Notes: a model not told the origin generated them from the letters alone. A stretch of DNA of 12,921 nt from Clostridia bacterium (GCA_017958845.1 JAGDBW010000200.1:1-12921); one strand, 5' to 3'; positions 1 to 5,905 are shown, counted from the first letter of the stretch. A program made the numbers and translations.

Positions 1-71
1 CGGTGCCGCCCAGGTTCCTCGAGATCAACGAGCGCGCGTTTGCCGCCGGGCGGGATATGGCGATCGGCTGA
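1..71 (+). CDS. iorB: 2-oxoacid:ferredoxin oxidoreductase, probable indolepyruvate beta subunit (C-terminal end only)
   Basis: Only the last 22 codons are present; the reading frame starts at base 3 and ends with TGA at 69-71. The visible tail (…FLEINERAFAAGRDMAIG) is helical and resembles the C-terminal end of gamma/beta subunits of indolepyruvate:ferredoxin oxidoreductase. These make aryl-acetyl-CoA from aryl-pyruvates with reduction of ferredoxin. The fragment is too short to prove the family by itself. The stronger argument is context: in many Clostridia and other anaerobes iorA-iorB are followed directly by a phenylacetate-CoA ligase and an ACT-domain gene, exactly the order seen here. 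Another 2-oxoacid oxidoreductase subunit or an unrelated protein remains possible. Confidence 0.45.
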   Translation, partial: VPPRFLEINERAFAAGRDMAIG

Positions 72-138
72 CGCGCCGCGCCGCCCCCGACCGCTTTGGG
101 TCGAGGCGGGCGGAGACGCCGTTGTCTTTGTTTTTTTC

Positions 139-160
139 TTCGTATCTTTTTCGTATCTTT
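139..160 (+). repeat. 11-bp tandem direct repeat inside a T-rich tract
   Basis: TTCGTATCTTT occurs twice, perfectly and head to tail (139-149 and 150-160). It lies inside a pyrimidine tract (about 122-170) that is nearly free of G+C, in contrast to the GC-rich genes on both sides. The 185-bp gap 72-256 also holds an imperfect hairpin at about 82-110 (inner stem CGACC/GGTCG) and a 6-bp hairpin at 218-236 (CAGGGC/GCCCTG) just before paaK. No convincing promoter is visible in this gap. Confidence 0.7.
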
Positions 161-256
161 GTTTTTTATCCGTTTCGGCGGACTGGATCGAGGCGGAAAT
201 CTGTTTTGTTTGGTACGCAGGGCTGCTTTGGCCCTGTCGTGCGGAAAGCCTCAGGG

Positions 257-1564
257 ATGAAAAAACGTTATTTTTTGCCCGACGTGGAGTGCATCGACCG
301 CGAAGAGCTGGCTCGCATGCAAACCGAAAAACTGAAAAAGCAGGTGCGACACGTCTATGAAGCCGTGCCTTTTTATCGGCGGAAGATGGATGACGCGGGT
401 GTGGTGCCCGACGACATCCGAACGCTCGGCGATATCGTCAAGCTGCCCTTTTTGTCCAAGGCGGATCTGCGGGACGCATATCCATTTGGCCTTTTGGGCG
501 CGCCGCTCGCCGACTGCGTGCGTATCCAGTCCACTTCCGGCACGACCGGGAAGCGGGTGGTCGCCTTTTATACCCAAAAAGATATCGATCTGTGGGAGGA
601 ATGCTGCGCGCGCGCTTTGACGGCGGCGGGCGTCTCCCGCGAGGATGTGATCCAGGTCAGCTACGGCTACGGTCTGTTTACCGGCGGAGCGGGACTGCAC
701 GGAGGCGCGCACAAAGTGGGGGCGCTGACGCTGCCGATGTCCAGCGGGAACACCGAAAGGCAGATCAATTTTATGATGGATCTGGGGGCGACGGTGCTGT
801 GCTGTACCCCCTCCTACGCCGCCTACCTCGGCGAAGCCCTGAGAGAACACGGCTACGAGCCGGAGGATATCCCGCTCAAAGCCGGCATTTTCGGCGCGGA
901 GCCGTGGTCGGAGACCATGCGTCGGGAGATCGAGCAGGCGCTGGGCATCAAGGCCTATGATATCTATGGCCTGACGGAGATCAGCGGGCCGGGCGTGGCC
1001 TTTGAGTGTGCGGAACAAAACGGGATGCATCTGTGCTGCGATCACTTTTTGGCGGAGGTCATCGACCCCGATTCCGGGCGGGTACTGCCGCCGGGCGAAC
1101 GGGGCGAGCTGGTGCTGACGTGTCTGGACAAAGAGGCGTTTCCGCTGCTGCGCTATCGCACGCGCGATATCACCGTCCTCGACCCGTCGCCCTGCCCTTG
1201 CGGCCGCACGCATCTGCGTATGCGCAGGCCCATGGGCCGCACAGACGACATGCTCATCATCCGGGGGGTCAACGTCTTTCCTTCTCAGATCGAGACGGTG
1301 CTCCTGGAAATGGGCTATCCTCCGCACTATCGCATCGTCGTCGACCGTGTCAACCATACCGACACGCTGGACGTGGACGTGGAGATGACGGCCGGGATGT
1401 TCTCTGACCGGATCAAGGATCTGACCGAGCGTGAGGCGGCGCTGACGAGAGCGCTGCGCGATATGCTGGGCATCACCGCCAAAGTCCATCTGGTCGCGCC
1501 GAAAAGCGTGGAGCGCAGCGAAGGAAAAGCCGTGCGCGTCATCGACCGGAGAAAGCTGGTCTGA
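257..1564 (+). CDS. paaK: Phenylacetate-CoA ligase (AMP-forming)
   Basis: A 435-residue member of the adenylate-forming superfamily, soluble, activating phenylacetate or related aryl acids to the CoA thioester with ATP. The P-loop motif STSGTTGK is at residues 92-99. YGLTE at 237-241, RYRTRD at 299-304, a CPCGR metal-knuckle-like segment at 313-317, GRTDDMLIIRG in the hinge region at 327-337, and SEGKAVRV with the C-terminal lysine (K424) are all typical of PaaK. Length equals the family norm. I place the start at ATG 257, preceded by GGAAAG at a usable distance. The frame is open further upstream to 122, but that part translates the T-rich intergenic tract and has no family similarity. Next to an Ior subunit and an ACT gene, the enzyme probably acts on arylacetates from aromatic amino acid catabolism, or in the reverse, reductive direction. 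Substrate specificity cannot be read from sequence. Confidence 0.93.
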   Translation: MKKRYFLPDVECIDREELARMQTEKLKKQVRHVYEAVPFYRRKMDDAGVVPDDIRTLGDIVKLPFLSKADLRDAYPFGLLGAPLADCVRIQSTSGTTGKRVVAFYTQKDIDLWEECCARALTAAGVSREDVIQVSYGYGLFTGGAGLHGGAHKVGALTLPMSSGNTERQINFMMDLGATVLCCTPSYAAYLGEALREHGYEPEDIPLKAGIFGAEPWSETMRREIEQALGIKAYDIYGLTEISGPGVAFECAEQNGMHLCCDHFLAEVIDPDSGRVLPPGERGELVLTCLDKEAFPLLRYRTRDITVLDPSPCPCGRTHLRMRRPMGRTDDMLIIRGVNVFPSQIETVLLEMGYPPHYRIVVDRVNHTDTLDVDVEMTAGMFSDRIKDLTEREAALTRALRDMLGITAKVHLVAPKSVERSEGKAVRVIDRRKLV

Positions 1565-1575
1565 AGCTGTCTTGT

Positions 1576-1674
1576 CGCTCCCATGCGGGAGCGGTATCGT
1601 GTATCGTACGTCCGGGGATCACGTCGCCCGGACGGTCAACGGCCGGGGCGGATGTGTGCGGGTTTTCTCCGCCC
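1576..1674 (+). other. Structured paaK-ACT intergenic region (three hairpins)
   Basis: Three inverted repeats fill most of the 136-bp gap between paaK and the ACT gene: CGCTCCC/GGGAGCG with a 4-nt loop (1576-1593), CGTCCGGG/CCCGGACG with a 10-nt loop (1609-1634) and GGGCGGA/TCCGCCC with a 15-nt loop (1646-1674). None is followed by a T-run, so they do not look like intrinsic terminators. They may stabilise or process the operon mRNA, or influence translation of the ACT gene, whose ribosome binding site AAAGGAG follows at 1688-1694. GC-rich DNA forms such stems easily, so function is uncertain. Confidence 0.5.
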
Positions 1675-1700
1675 GCTGCCGGTCGCGAAAGGAGTTGTTT

Positions 1701-2138
1701 ATGTCTGTTTTGCAGTTGTCGGTCTTTGCCGAAAACAAGCCGGGGGCGCTGATCGAGATGACGCGGCTCCTGGGAGAGGCGGGGGTGAACATCCGCGCGC
1801 TCTCGCTGGCGGACACCGCCGATTTTGGCATTTTGCGTCTGATCGCGGACGACCCGGAAAAGGCCGGGCGGGTCCTGACCGATCACGGGTACGTCGTGCG
1901 GATCACCCCCGTGATCTGCGCCGAGATGCCGGATGAACCGGGAGCTCTGGCGCACATCCTGCTCACGCTCGAAAGGGCCGGGATCAATATCGAGTATACC
2001 TACGCCTTTATCGCCCGCCACGCGGAGAACGCCTACGTCGTGCTGTCGGTCAGCGACTGCCGGGCGGCCGAGACGACCCTCGCCGCCGCGGGAGTGGGAC
2101 TGCTCACCGCCGACGCGGCAAAATTCGGCGCGTCATGA
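1701..2138 (+). CDS. Tandem ACT-domain protein, probable amino acid sensor
   Basis: A 145-residue protein made of two ACT domains. The first is at about residues 3-66 (LQLSVFAENKPGALIEMTRLL, with the ligand-loop signature NKPGAL, then GVNIRALSLAD). The second is at about 70-140 (AEMPDEPGALAHILLTLERAG, then INIEYTYAF). ACT domains bind amino acids at dimer interfaces; stand-alone tandem ACT proteins of about 143 residues commonly follow paaK in Clostridia and are thought to be regulatory. No catalytic or DNA-binding domain is attached. The start at ATG 1701 is fixed by a strong AAAGGAG six bases upstream; longer readings to 1572 run through intergenic hairpins. The stop codon overlaps the ATG of the next gene (ATGA at 2135-2138), so the two are translationally coupled. 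Which amino acid it senses is unknown; aromatic amino acids are the natural guess from the neighbours. Confidence 0.9.
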   Translation: MSVLQLSVFAENKPGALIEMTRLLGEAGVNIRALSLADTADFGILRLIADDPEKAGRVLTDHGYVVRITPVICAEMPDEPGALAHILLTLERAGINIEYTYAFIARHAENAYVVLSVSDCRAAETTLAAAGVGLLTADAAKFGAS

Positions 2139-3415
2139 CAAAGACGGACCTGTGCACGTTGTTTGCCCGCGGCCCCGTGTTCTTTGACGGGGGGATGGGC
2201 ACGATGCTGCAAGCGCGGGGGCTGGCCCCGGGTATGGGCGCGGAAAACTGGACGATGAGCCACCCGCAGATCGTCCGTCAGATCCACCTCGACTATCTGG
2301 AAGCCGGCGCGCAGATCATCAAAACCAACACGTTTGGCGCTAACCCCCTCCATTATCCTCATTTTGACGAGATCATCCGCTGTGGGATCGGACTGGCCAA
2401 AGAGGCGGTCGAACGATCCGGGCGGCCGGCTCTCGTCGCCTATGACGCGGGGCCTCTGGGACGGATGCTCCGCCCGCTGGGGCCGCTCGACCCGGACGAG
2501 GCGTACGGATCCTATGCCGATATGATGACCTGCGCCGAGGGGGCCGGAGCGGATCTGATCCTGATCGAGACGCAGACGGACCTCGCGGAGATGCGCGAGG
2601 CGCTGCGCGCGGCCCGAGCGGCGACCCGCCTGCCGGTGATGGTCACCGCGACCTTTGACAACGCCGGGCGGATGCTCTGCGGCACGCCTCCCGAAGTGTC
2701 GGCGGTGGTGGCCGGGAGTCTGGGCGCCGTCGCCGTGGGCGCCAACTGCGGGACCGGCGCGTCGGATATGATCCCCCTGCTCGCGCGGATGCGCCGGGCG
2801 ACGCCCCTGCCCCTGATCAGCAACCCCAACGCAGGTCTGCCGCAGACGGTGGAGGGGAGACTGCTCTATCCGGAGGGCCCCGATCTGTTTGGCGCCCGGG
2901 GTCCGTCTCTGATCGCCGCGGGCGCGTCGGCGGTGGGAGGATGCTGCGGGACGACCCCCGATTGTATCCGTGCGCTGATCGAAGCGTGTCGGGGCGTCTC
3001 GCCGCCGACGGCGTCGTCTGCTCCCGTCATGCTCGCCTCTGACCGGGTCGTCTTTGACGCGGCTTTGGTCACTCGGTCGGCTGTGACGTGGGTGGACGAG
3101 GTACGCGGCGCGCTGCTCAATGACGACGCCGACACGGCGGCCGAAGCGCTCTCCGACGCGGCGGAAGACGAGCCGTCTCTTATGGGACTGAATCTGTGCG
3201 GCGCGGCCGGCCACGAGGCGGCGCTGGGTGCGCTGTTGTCGCAGATCACCTACATGATCCACACGCCGCTGTGCGTGACAGCGGACGACGCGGCGATGCT
3301 GCGCGCGTTTTTGCGCGGGTATGTCGGACGCGCCGGGGTCTTTGGCTGCTCCGCCGCACACGAGGCCGAGTGCCGCGCGGTGTGCCGTGAGTGGGGCGCC
3401 CTTTGGCTGTCGTGA
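2135..3415 (+). CDS. Homocysteine S-methyltransferase family protein with truncated pterin-binding domain
   Basis: A 426-residue protein. Residues 1-290 are a homocysteine-binding (S-methyltransferase) TIM barrel. FFDGGMGTMLQARGL lies near the N-terminus and IIKTNTFGAN at 61-70. The three zinc cysteines are C205 (GANCGTG) and C270/C271 (GGCCGTT), as in the N-terminal module of cobalamin-dependent methionine synthase. Residues about 300-426 look like the first half of a MetH pterin-binding domain (PLCVTADDAAMLRAFLRGY matches the strand-helix where PLQIDSSDPEALE-type sequences occur). The domain is poorly conserved and stops after about 130 residues; no cobalamin domain follows. Clostridial MetH-like proteins with all three domains are around 800 residues. 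The gene overlaps the ACT gene by four bases. It could be a methyltransferase using S-methylmethionine or another donor in trans, or a decaying MetH. The zinc site is intact, so at least homocysteine or another thiol could still be bound. Confidence 0.82.
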   Translation: MTKTDLCTLFARGPVFFDGGMGTMLQARGLAPGMGAENWTMSHPQIVRQIHLDYLEAGAQIIKTNTFGANPLHYPHFDEIIRCGIGLAKEAVERSGRPALVAYDAGPLGRMLRPLGPLDPDEAYGSYADMMTCAEGAGADLILIETQTDLAEMREALRAARAATRLPVMVTATFDNAGRMLCGTPPEVSAVVAGSLGAVAVGANCGTGASDMIPLLARMRRATPLPLISNPNAGLPQTVEGRLLYPEGPDLFGARGPSLIAAGASAVGGCCGTTPDCIRALIEACRGVSPPTASSAPVMLASDRVVFDAALVTRSAVTWVDEVRGALLNDDADTAAEALSDAAEDEPSLMGLNLCGAAGHEAALGALLSQITYMIHTPLCVTADDAAMLRAFLRGYVGRAGVFGCSAAHEAECRAVCREWGALWLS

Positions 3416-3497
3416 TCGGCGTGGCGCATGCCGGTTGAACACTGTCAATCACTACGAGGCCTCTCGAGGCCAATGACAACAAAAAAGGAGAAAGGAT

Positions 3498-4037
3498 ATG
3501 AACAGGATCATTGCGGTCGTGGGGATGTGCGGCTCGGGAAAGAGCGAGCTGACAAAATACTTTTTGGAGGATGGATTTGACAGCGTACATCTGGGCGACG
3601 TGACCATGAAGGAACTGAAAAAACGCGGCCTGCCGGTGTGTGAACAAAACGAGCGTGCGATCCGCGAGGAGGTGCGCGCGACCTACGGCCTGGGCGCTTA
3701 CGCGATCCTGCTCTACCCCGAGATCGAGGAGAAGGCCGAAAAGAAACCGCTGGTGCTGGACGGGCTCTACTCCTGGTCGGAGTACCTCTATCTCAAAGAG
3801 AAGTTGGGCGACCGGCTGTCGGTGTGGGCGATCGTGACCGACGCGTCCATCCGCCGCGAGCGGCTGGCCAAGCGCCCCGTGCGGCCGCTGACGGCTGAAG
3901 AGGTCGATCGCCGCGACAAATCGGAGATCGAGAATCTGGAAAAAGGCGGCCCGATCGCCGCCGCCGACAAGTATCTGATCAACAACGGTACGCCCGCCGA
4001 ACTGCGCGCGCAGTACGAGCGTTTGATGGGGCGCTGA
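3498..4037 (+). CDS. P-loop nucleotide kinase-like ATPase (dephospho-CoA kinase-like / UPF0200-like)
   Basis: A 179-residue single-domain P-loop protein. The Walker A motif GMCGSGKS is at residues 9-16, and a hydrophobic strand ending in Asp (PLVLDGLYSW, 84-93) is a candidate Walker B. An arginine-rich lid-like segment is at 119-129 (RRERLAKRPVR). The C-terminal RRDKSEIE…AADKYLINNGTPAEL resembles the end of dephospho-CoA kinases and the UPF0200 family, where the last strand reads like DYVIVNDGT. It is therefore probably a small-molecule or nucleotide kinase, but the substrate cannot be told; it should not be called CoaE without further proof. ATG 3498 follows a strong AAAAAAGGAG ribosome binding site. 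It lies 82 bp after the methyltransferase gene, with no clear promoter between, and ends in a strong terminator, so it is likely the last gene of this operon. Confidence 0.75.
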   Translation: MNRIIAVVGMCGSGKSELTKYFLEDGFDSVHLGDVTMKELKKRGLPVCEQNERAIREEVRATYGLGAYAILLYPEIEEKAEKKPLVLDGLYSWSEYLYLKEKLGDRLSVWAIVTDASIRRERLAKRPVRPLTAEEVDRRDKSEIENLEKGGPIAAADKYLINNGTPAELRAQYERLMGR

Positions 4038-4057
4038 CTAAAAAACGAAAAAGAAAC

Positions 4058-4090
4058 AGACCCGCCGATGCGGGTCTTTTTTCTCTTTTT
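4058..4090. terminator. Intrinsic terminator, probably bidirectional
   Basis: Perfect stem AGACCCGC/GCGGGTCT with a CGAT loop (4058-4077), followed on the + strand by TTTTTTCTCTTTTT. On the minus strand the same stem is followed by a U-rich run (from the A-rich stretch 4041-4057). It lies between two converging genes, the kinase-like ATPase and the aldo/keto reductase, and can serve both. Confidence 0.9.
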
Positions 4091-4113
4091 CGGGGTGTGT
4101 CTGAGAGGCGTTT

Positions 4114-5058
4114 TTACGGCACGTATCCGCCGCACAGGAGCGGGGCGAGAGCGTCCAGCTGTTCCGCACGGGAGACGGAGGTGAGCGGGATCACCTGGAA
4201 AGGCTGACGCATACACTCGGCCAAAACGGCCGTCTGGACGTCAAACCCCTCCCTTTTTGCCTCCTCCGTGAGACGTCGGAGCATCGCGCGGTTGTGCGGG
4301 GTATCGTAGCTTTTTGCAAGCGAGGGAGAGACGTCGGCGCCGCTCGCCATCCGGGCGAACCAGCCGTGCGCCGTGGAGGCGTAGGGGATGAGCGGCGTGC
4401 CCGTCTCGCGGTGGAAGGCCAGCTCCGCCTCGCCCGTCACGACGAGCGTGGGGTCCATGGCGGCGCGTCCCGCGTCGGTGAGAGAAGCGGGGCTGTACAT
4501 ATCGGAGACGGCGGAAAAGCCCTGCCACCCGTGACGGGCGGCGGCGGCATACGCCTGACGCAGGCGGGCGGCCGTGAAGTTGGAGGCCGCGTAGAAACGG
4601 ATCTTTCCCTCTCGGACAAAGTCCTCCATCCAGGAGAGGATCTCCTCGATCGGGCGCGCGGGATCGTCCCGGTGGAGCCAGTAGAGGTCGATGGCGTCCA
4701 GCCCGAGCGCGGCGAGACTGTCCTCGATGTCCCGTGCGATCTCGCGCCGGTCGACGCGGGAGACGGCGGGGGCGGACAGGTCGTAGTGCCCGCCTTTGGT
4801 GGCGACGACGATCTCCCCGCTGTGCGGGCGGCGCCGGAGCCAGCGCCCGAGAGTGCGCTCGGAGGCGTTCTCTGCCCCCTCGACCCAGCGACCGTATACG
4901 GCGGCGGTATCAAGGAAGTTTCCTCCCCGGTCCGCATAGCGGTCAAGAATGGCGAACGAAAGCGCATCGTCCAGGCGTGTGCCCATAAAGTCGCAGCCGA
5001 GCCCGACCGGAGAAACGGTGAGATCGGTCTCGCCCAGACGGCGGCGGATCAGCGGCAT
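4114..5058 (-). CDS. Aldo/keto reductase
   Basis: A 314-residue soluble NAD(P)H-dependent oxidoreductase with the aldo/keto reductase TIM-barrel. The catalytic tetrad is complete: D50 and Y55 (NFLDTAAVYG), K88 (VVATKGG) and H129 (LYWLHRDDP). RKLGxTxLxVSPxGLG-type sequence at the N-terminus (RRRLGETDLTVSPVGLGC) and the late PLTSVSRAEQL segment, near the usual phosphate-binding region, also fit. The physiological substrate is unknown. The start ATG at 5058 lies inside the 3' end of the upstream NfeD-like gene (10-base overlap), so the two are cotranscribed and coupled. The frame stays open upstream to 5535, but that extension is very Arg/Pro-rich and antisense to another gene, so it is not part of the protein. 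The gene ends at the bidirectional terminator near 4070. Confidence 0.92.
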   Translation of the reverse strand: MPLIRRRLGETDLTVSPVGLGCDFMGTRLDDALSFAILDRYADRGGNFLDTAAVYGRWVEGAENASERTLGRWLRRRPHSGEIVVATKGGHYDLSAPAVSRVDRREIARDIEDSLAALGLDAIDLYWLHRDDPARPIEEILSWMEDFVREGKIRFYAASNFTAARLRQAYAAAARHGWQGFSAVSDMYSPASLTDAGRAAMDPTLVVTGEAELAFHRETGTPLIPYASTAHGWFARMASGADVSPSLAKSYDTPHNRAMLRRLTEEAKREGFDVQTAVLAECMRQPFQVIPLTSVSRAEQLDALAPLLCGGYVP

Positions 5059-5267
5059 ATCAACTTGGCGCCTTCGACGGCGACGACCGTGACGTGCGCG
5101 CCGACCGGATAGGTGGCGGAGGCGTCGACGGCGCGCGCCGCCCACTCGGCGCCGCGATAGGAGACCGTCCCGCCGCCCGGGCAGATGGGATCGACAACGA
5201 CGACGTCGGCGCCGACGACGGCGGTCAGGGGGTCTTTGGATTTTCGACGGAGGAATGGAAGAGCCAT
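5049..5267 (-). CDS. Short NfeD-like OB-fold protein
   Basis: A 72-residue protein that appears to be only the C-terminal soluble OB-fold domain of NfeD (residues about 14-72). The pattern is VVGADVVVVDPICPGGG…VSYRGAEWAARAVD…YPVGAHVTVVAVEGAKLICR, in which the glycine after the first strand, the W/R of the EWAAR motif and the final VVAVEG strand are family hallmarks. No membrane helix, protease domain or SPFH/stomatin partner is encoded next to it; full NfeD proteins carry several transmembrane segments before this domain. The N-terminus (MALPFLRRKSKDPL) is basic and short. The start ATG 5267 has GAAAGG about six bases upstream. First gene of a two-gene operon with the aldo/keto reductase, driven by the promoter at 5413-5441 through a 140-base A-rich leader. 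Confidence 0.75.
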   Translation of the reverse strand: MALPFLRRKSKDPLTAVVGADVVVVDPICPGGGTVSYRGAEWAARAVDASATYPVGAHVTVVAVEGAKLICR

Positions 5268-5412
5268 GGCGGACCTTTCGCTTTTTTGTGTTCTTTGGTT
5301 TTCTTTTTTCTGTTTTGGGGTCTTGCTTTTTTATGTTTGGTTTTCGCGCTTTTTGGGGTGGGTCGGGTCTCTGTCTCGGGCAGGCGGCGCGGGGACAGGG
5401 ACTGACGTTTTT

Positions 5413-5441
5413 ATTATAACAACACCCTGCCGGATTGTAAA
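5413..5441 (-). promoter_or_regulatory. Sigma-A-type promoter for nfeD-like/aldo-keto reductase operon
   Basis: Reading the minus strand, -35 TTTACA (5441-5436), a 17-bp spacer and a perfect -10 TATAAT (5418-5413). Transcription would start near 5406, giving a leader of about 139 bases before the ATG at 5267. Confidence 0.85.
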
Positions 5442-5454
5442 GAGGAAATCGGTC

Positions 5455-5478
5455 GGAGGCGGGTGGGGGGTGGGGGTG
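5455..5478 (+). other. G-rich tract between two divergent promoters
   Basis: Runs of 2, 2, 3, 6 and 5 guanines separated by one or two bases (GG A GG C GGG T G6 T G5). It can form a two-layer G-quadruplex and possibly a three-layer one if the six-G run is shared. It sits about 25 bp upstream of the acpP -35 box and 14 bp upstream of the -35 of the opposite promoter. Confidence 0.5.
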
Positions 5479-5500
5479 TATGACTAATTTTGAAAAAATC

Positions 5501-5529
5501 TTGACAAATCGGCCGCTATGATATAGAAT
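5501..5529 (+). promoter_or_regulatory. Sigma-A-type promoter for acpP
   Basis: Perfect -35 TTGACA (5501-5506), a 17-bp spacer and -10 TAGAAT (5524-5529). The 20 bp directly upstream (5481-5500) are A/T-rich with a run of six A and look like an UP element. Transcription should start near 5536, giving a leader of about 70 bases. A strong promoter fits an acyl carrier protein, one of the most abundant small proteins. Confidence 0.88.
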
Positions 5530-5606
5530 ACACAATAAGTGTTGTCGCGTCGGTCGTGACCGGTCGGGGCCGCACCCCTGAAGCCAAGTTGGTAGGAGGA
5601 ATTCTC

Positions 5607-5834
5607 ATGTTTGAGAATGTAAAGAAACTGCTGGTCGATGAACTCAACGTCGATCCCGAAAAAATCACCGAAGACGCCGAACTCGCGACCGATCTGGGCA
5701 TCAATTCGCTGGAGCTGGCCGATCTGATCCTGCTCTGCGAAGAGAAATTTGACATTGTGATCGACGATGAAGATCTGCACACGTTTATTACGGTGGGCGA
5801 CGTCGTCCGCTATCTTGAAAAAATCGAGAAATAA
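5607..5834 (+). CDS. acpP: Acyl carrier protein (NSL subtype)
   Basis: A 75-residue acidic four-helix protein that carries acyl chains on a phosphopantetheine arm. The attachment serine is S34 in DLGINSLELADL (residues 29-40), followed by the usual helix 2 and the acidic EEKFDIVIDDED segment. The residue before the serine is Asn rather than the canonical Asp (DSL); many Clostridia have this NSL form. The start is fixed by TAGGAGG at 5593-5599 with a good spacing. The gene stands alone, with its own promoter and terminator; no fab or polyketide genes are adjacent in this window, so whether it serves bulk fatty acid synthesis or a specialised pathway is open. Confidence 0.93.
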   Translation: MFENVKKLLVDELNVDPEKITEDAELATDLGINSLELADLILLCEEKFDIVIDDEDLHTFITVGDVVRYLEKIEK

Positions 5835-5871
5835 TCGCCTTTCCGTTCCGGGACCTTTTGAGACGTTTTGA

Positions 5872-5905
5872 AACAAAAAGGCCTGCCTGTGCAGGCCTTT
5901 TTGTT
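5872..5905. terminator. Bidirectional intrinsic terminator
   Basis: A 15-bp perfect inverted repeat, AACAAAAAGGCCTGC / GCAGGCCTTTTTGTT with a CTGT loop. The GC core GGCCTGC is flanked by A5 on one side and T5 on the other, so it works in both directions. It ends acpP, and its right arm overlaps the stop codon (5904-5906) of the opposing Smr-like gene. Confidence 0.93.

Larger units (their letters stand above)
5268..5606. other. Divergent intergenic region between nfeD-like and acpP genes
   Basis: A 339-bp gene-free stretch. From left to right: a T-rich tract 5278-5355 (A-rich leader of the nfeD-like transcript), a GC-rich part 5356-5400, the minus-strand promoter (5413-5441), a G-rich tract (5455-5478), an A/T-rich UP-like element (5481-5500), the plus-strand acpP promoter (5501-5529) and the acpP leader with a ribosome binding site TAGGAGG. 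No open reading frame with family similarity was seen here. Confidence 0.8.

Noticed and set aside
82-135. Hairpin followed by T-rich DNA after the iorB-like stop, as a terminator
   Set aside because: The stem is only 5 bp before mismatches and the T-run starts more than 15 bases after it, so termination is doubtful.
122-256. N-terminal extension of paaK in the T-rich tract
   Set aside because: Phe/Arg-rich, no ATG, not found in PaaK proteins; ATG 257 has a usable ribosome binding site and matches family length.
251-1489. 412-codon open frame antisense to paaK
   Set aside because: No domain pattern, odd composition, no ribosome binding site; paaK motifs on the other strand are unambiguous.
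2033-3448. 471-codon open frame on the minus strand, antisense to the methyltransferase gene
   Set aside because: Arg/His/Gln-rich translation without any family pattern; a typical shadow of GC-rich coding DNA. The plus-strand gene has clear motifs.
5059-5535. N-terminal extension of the aldo/keto reductase frame
   Set aside because: Arg/Pro-rich text antisense to or out of frame with the nfeD-like gene; the conserved N-terminus begins at 5058.
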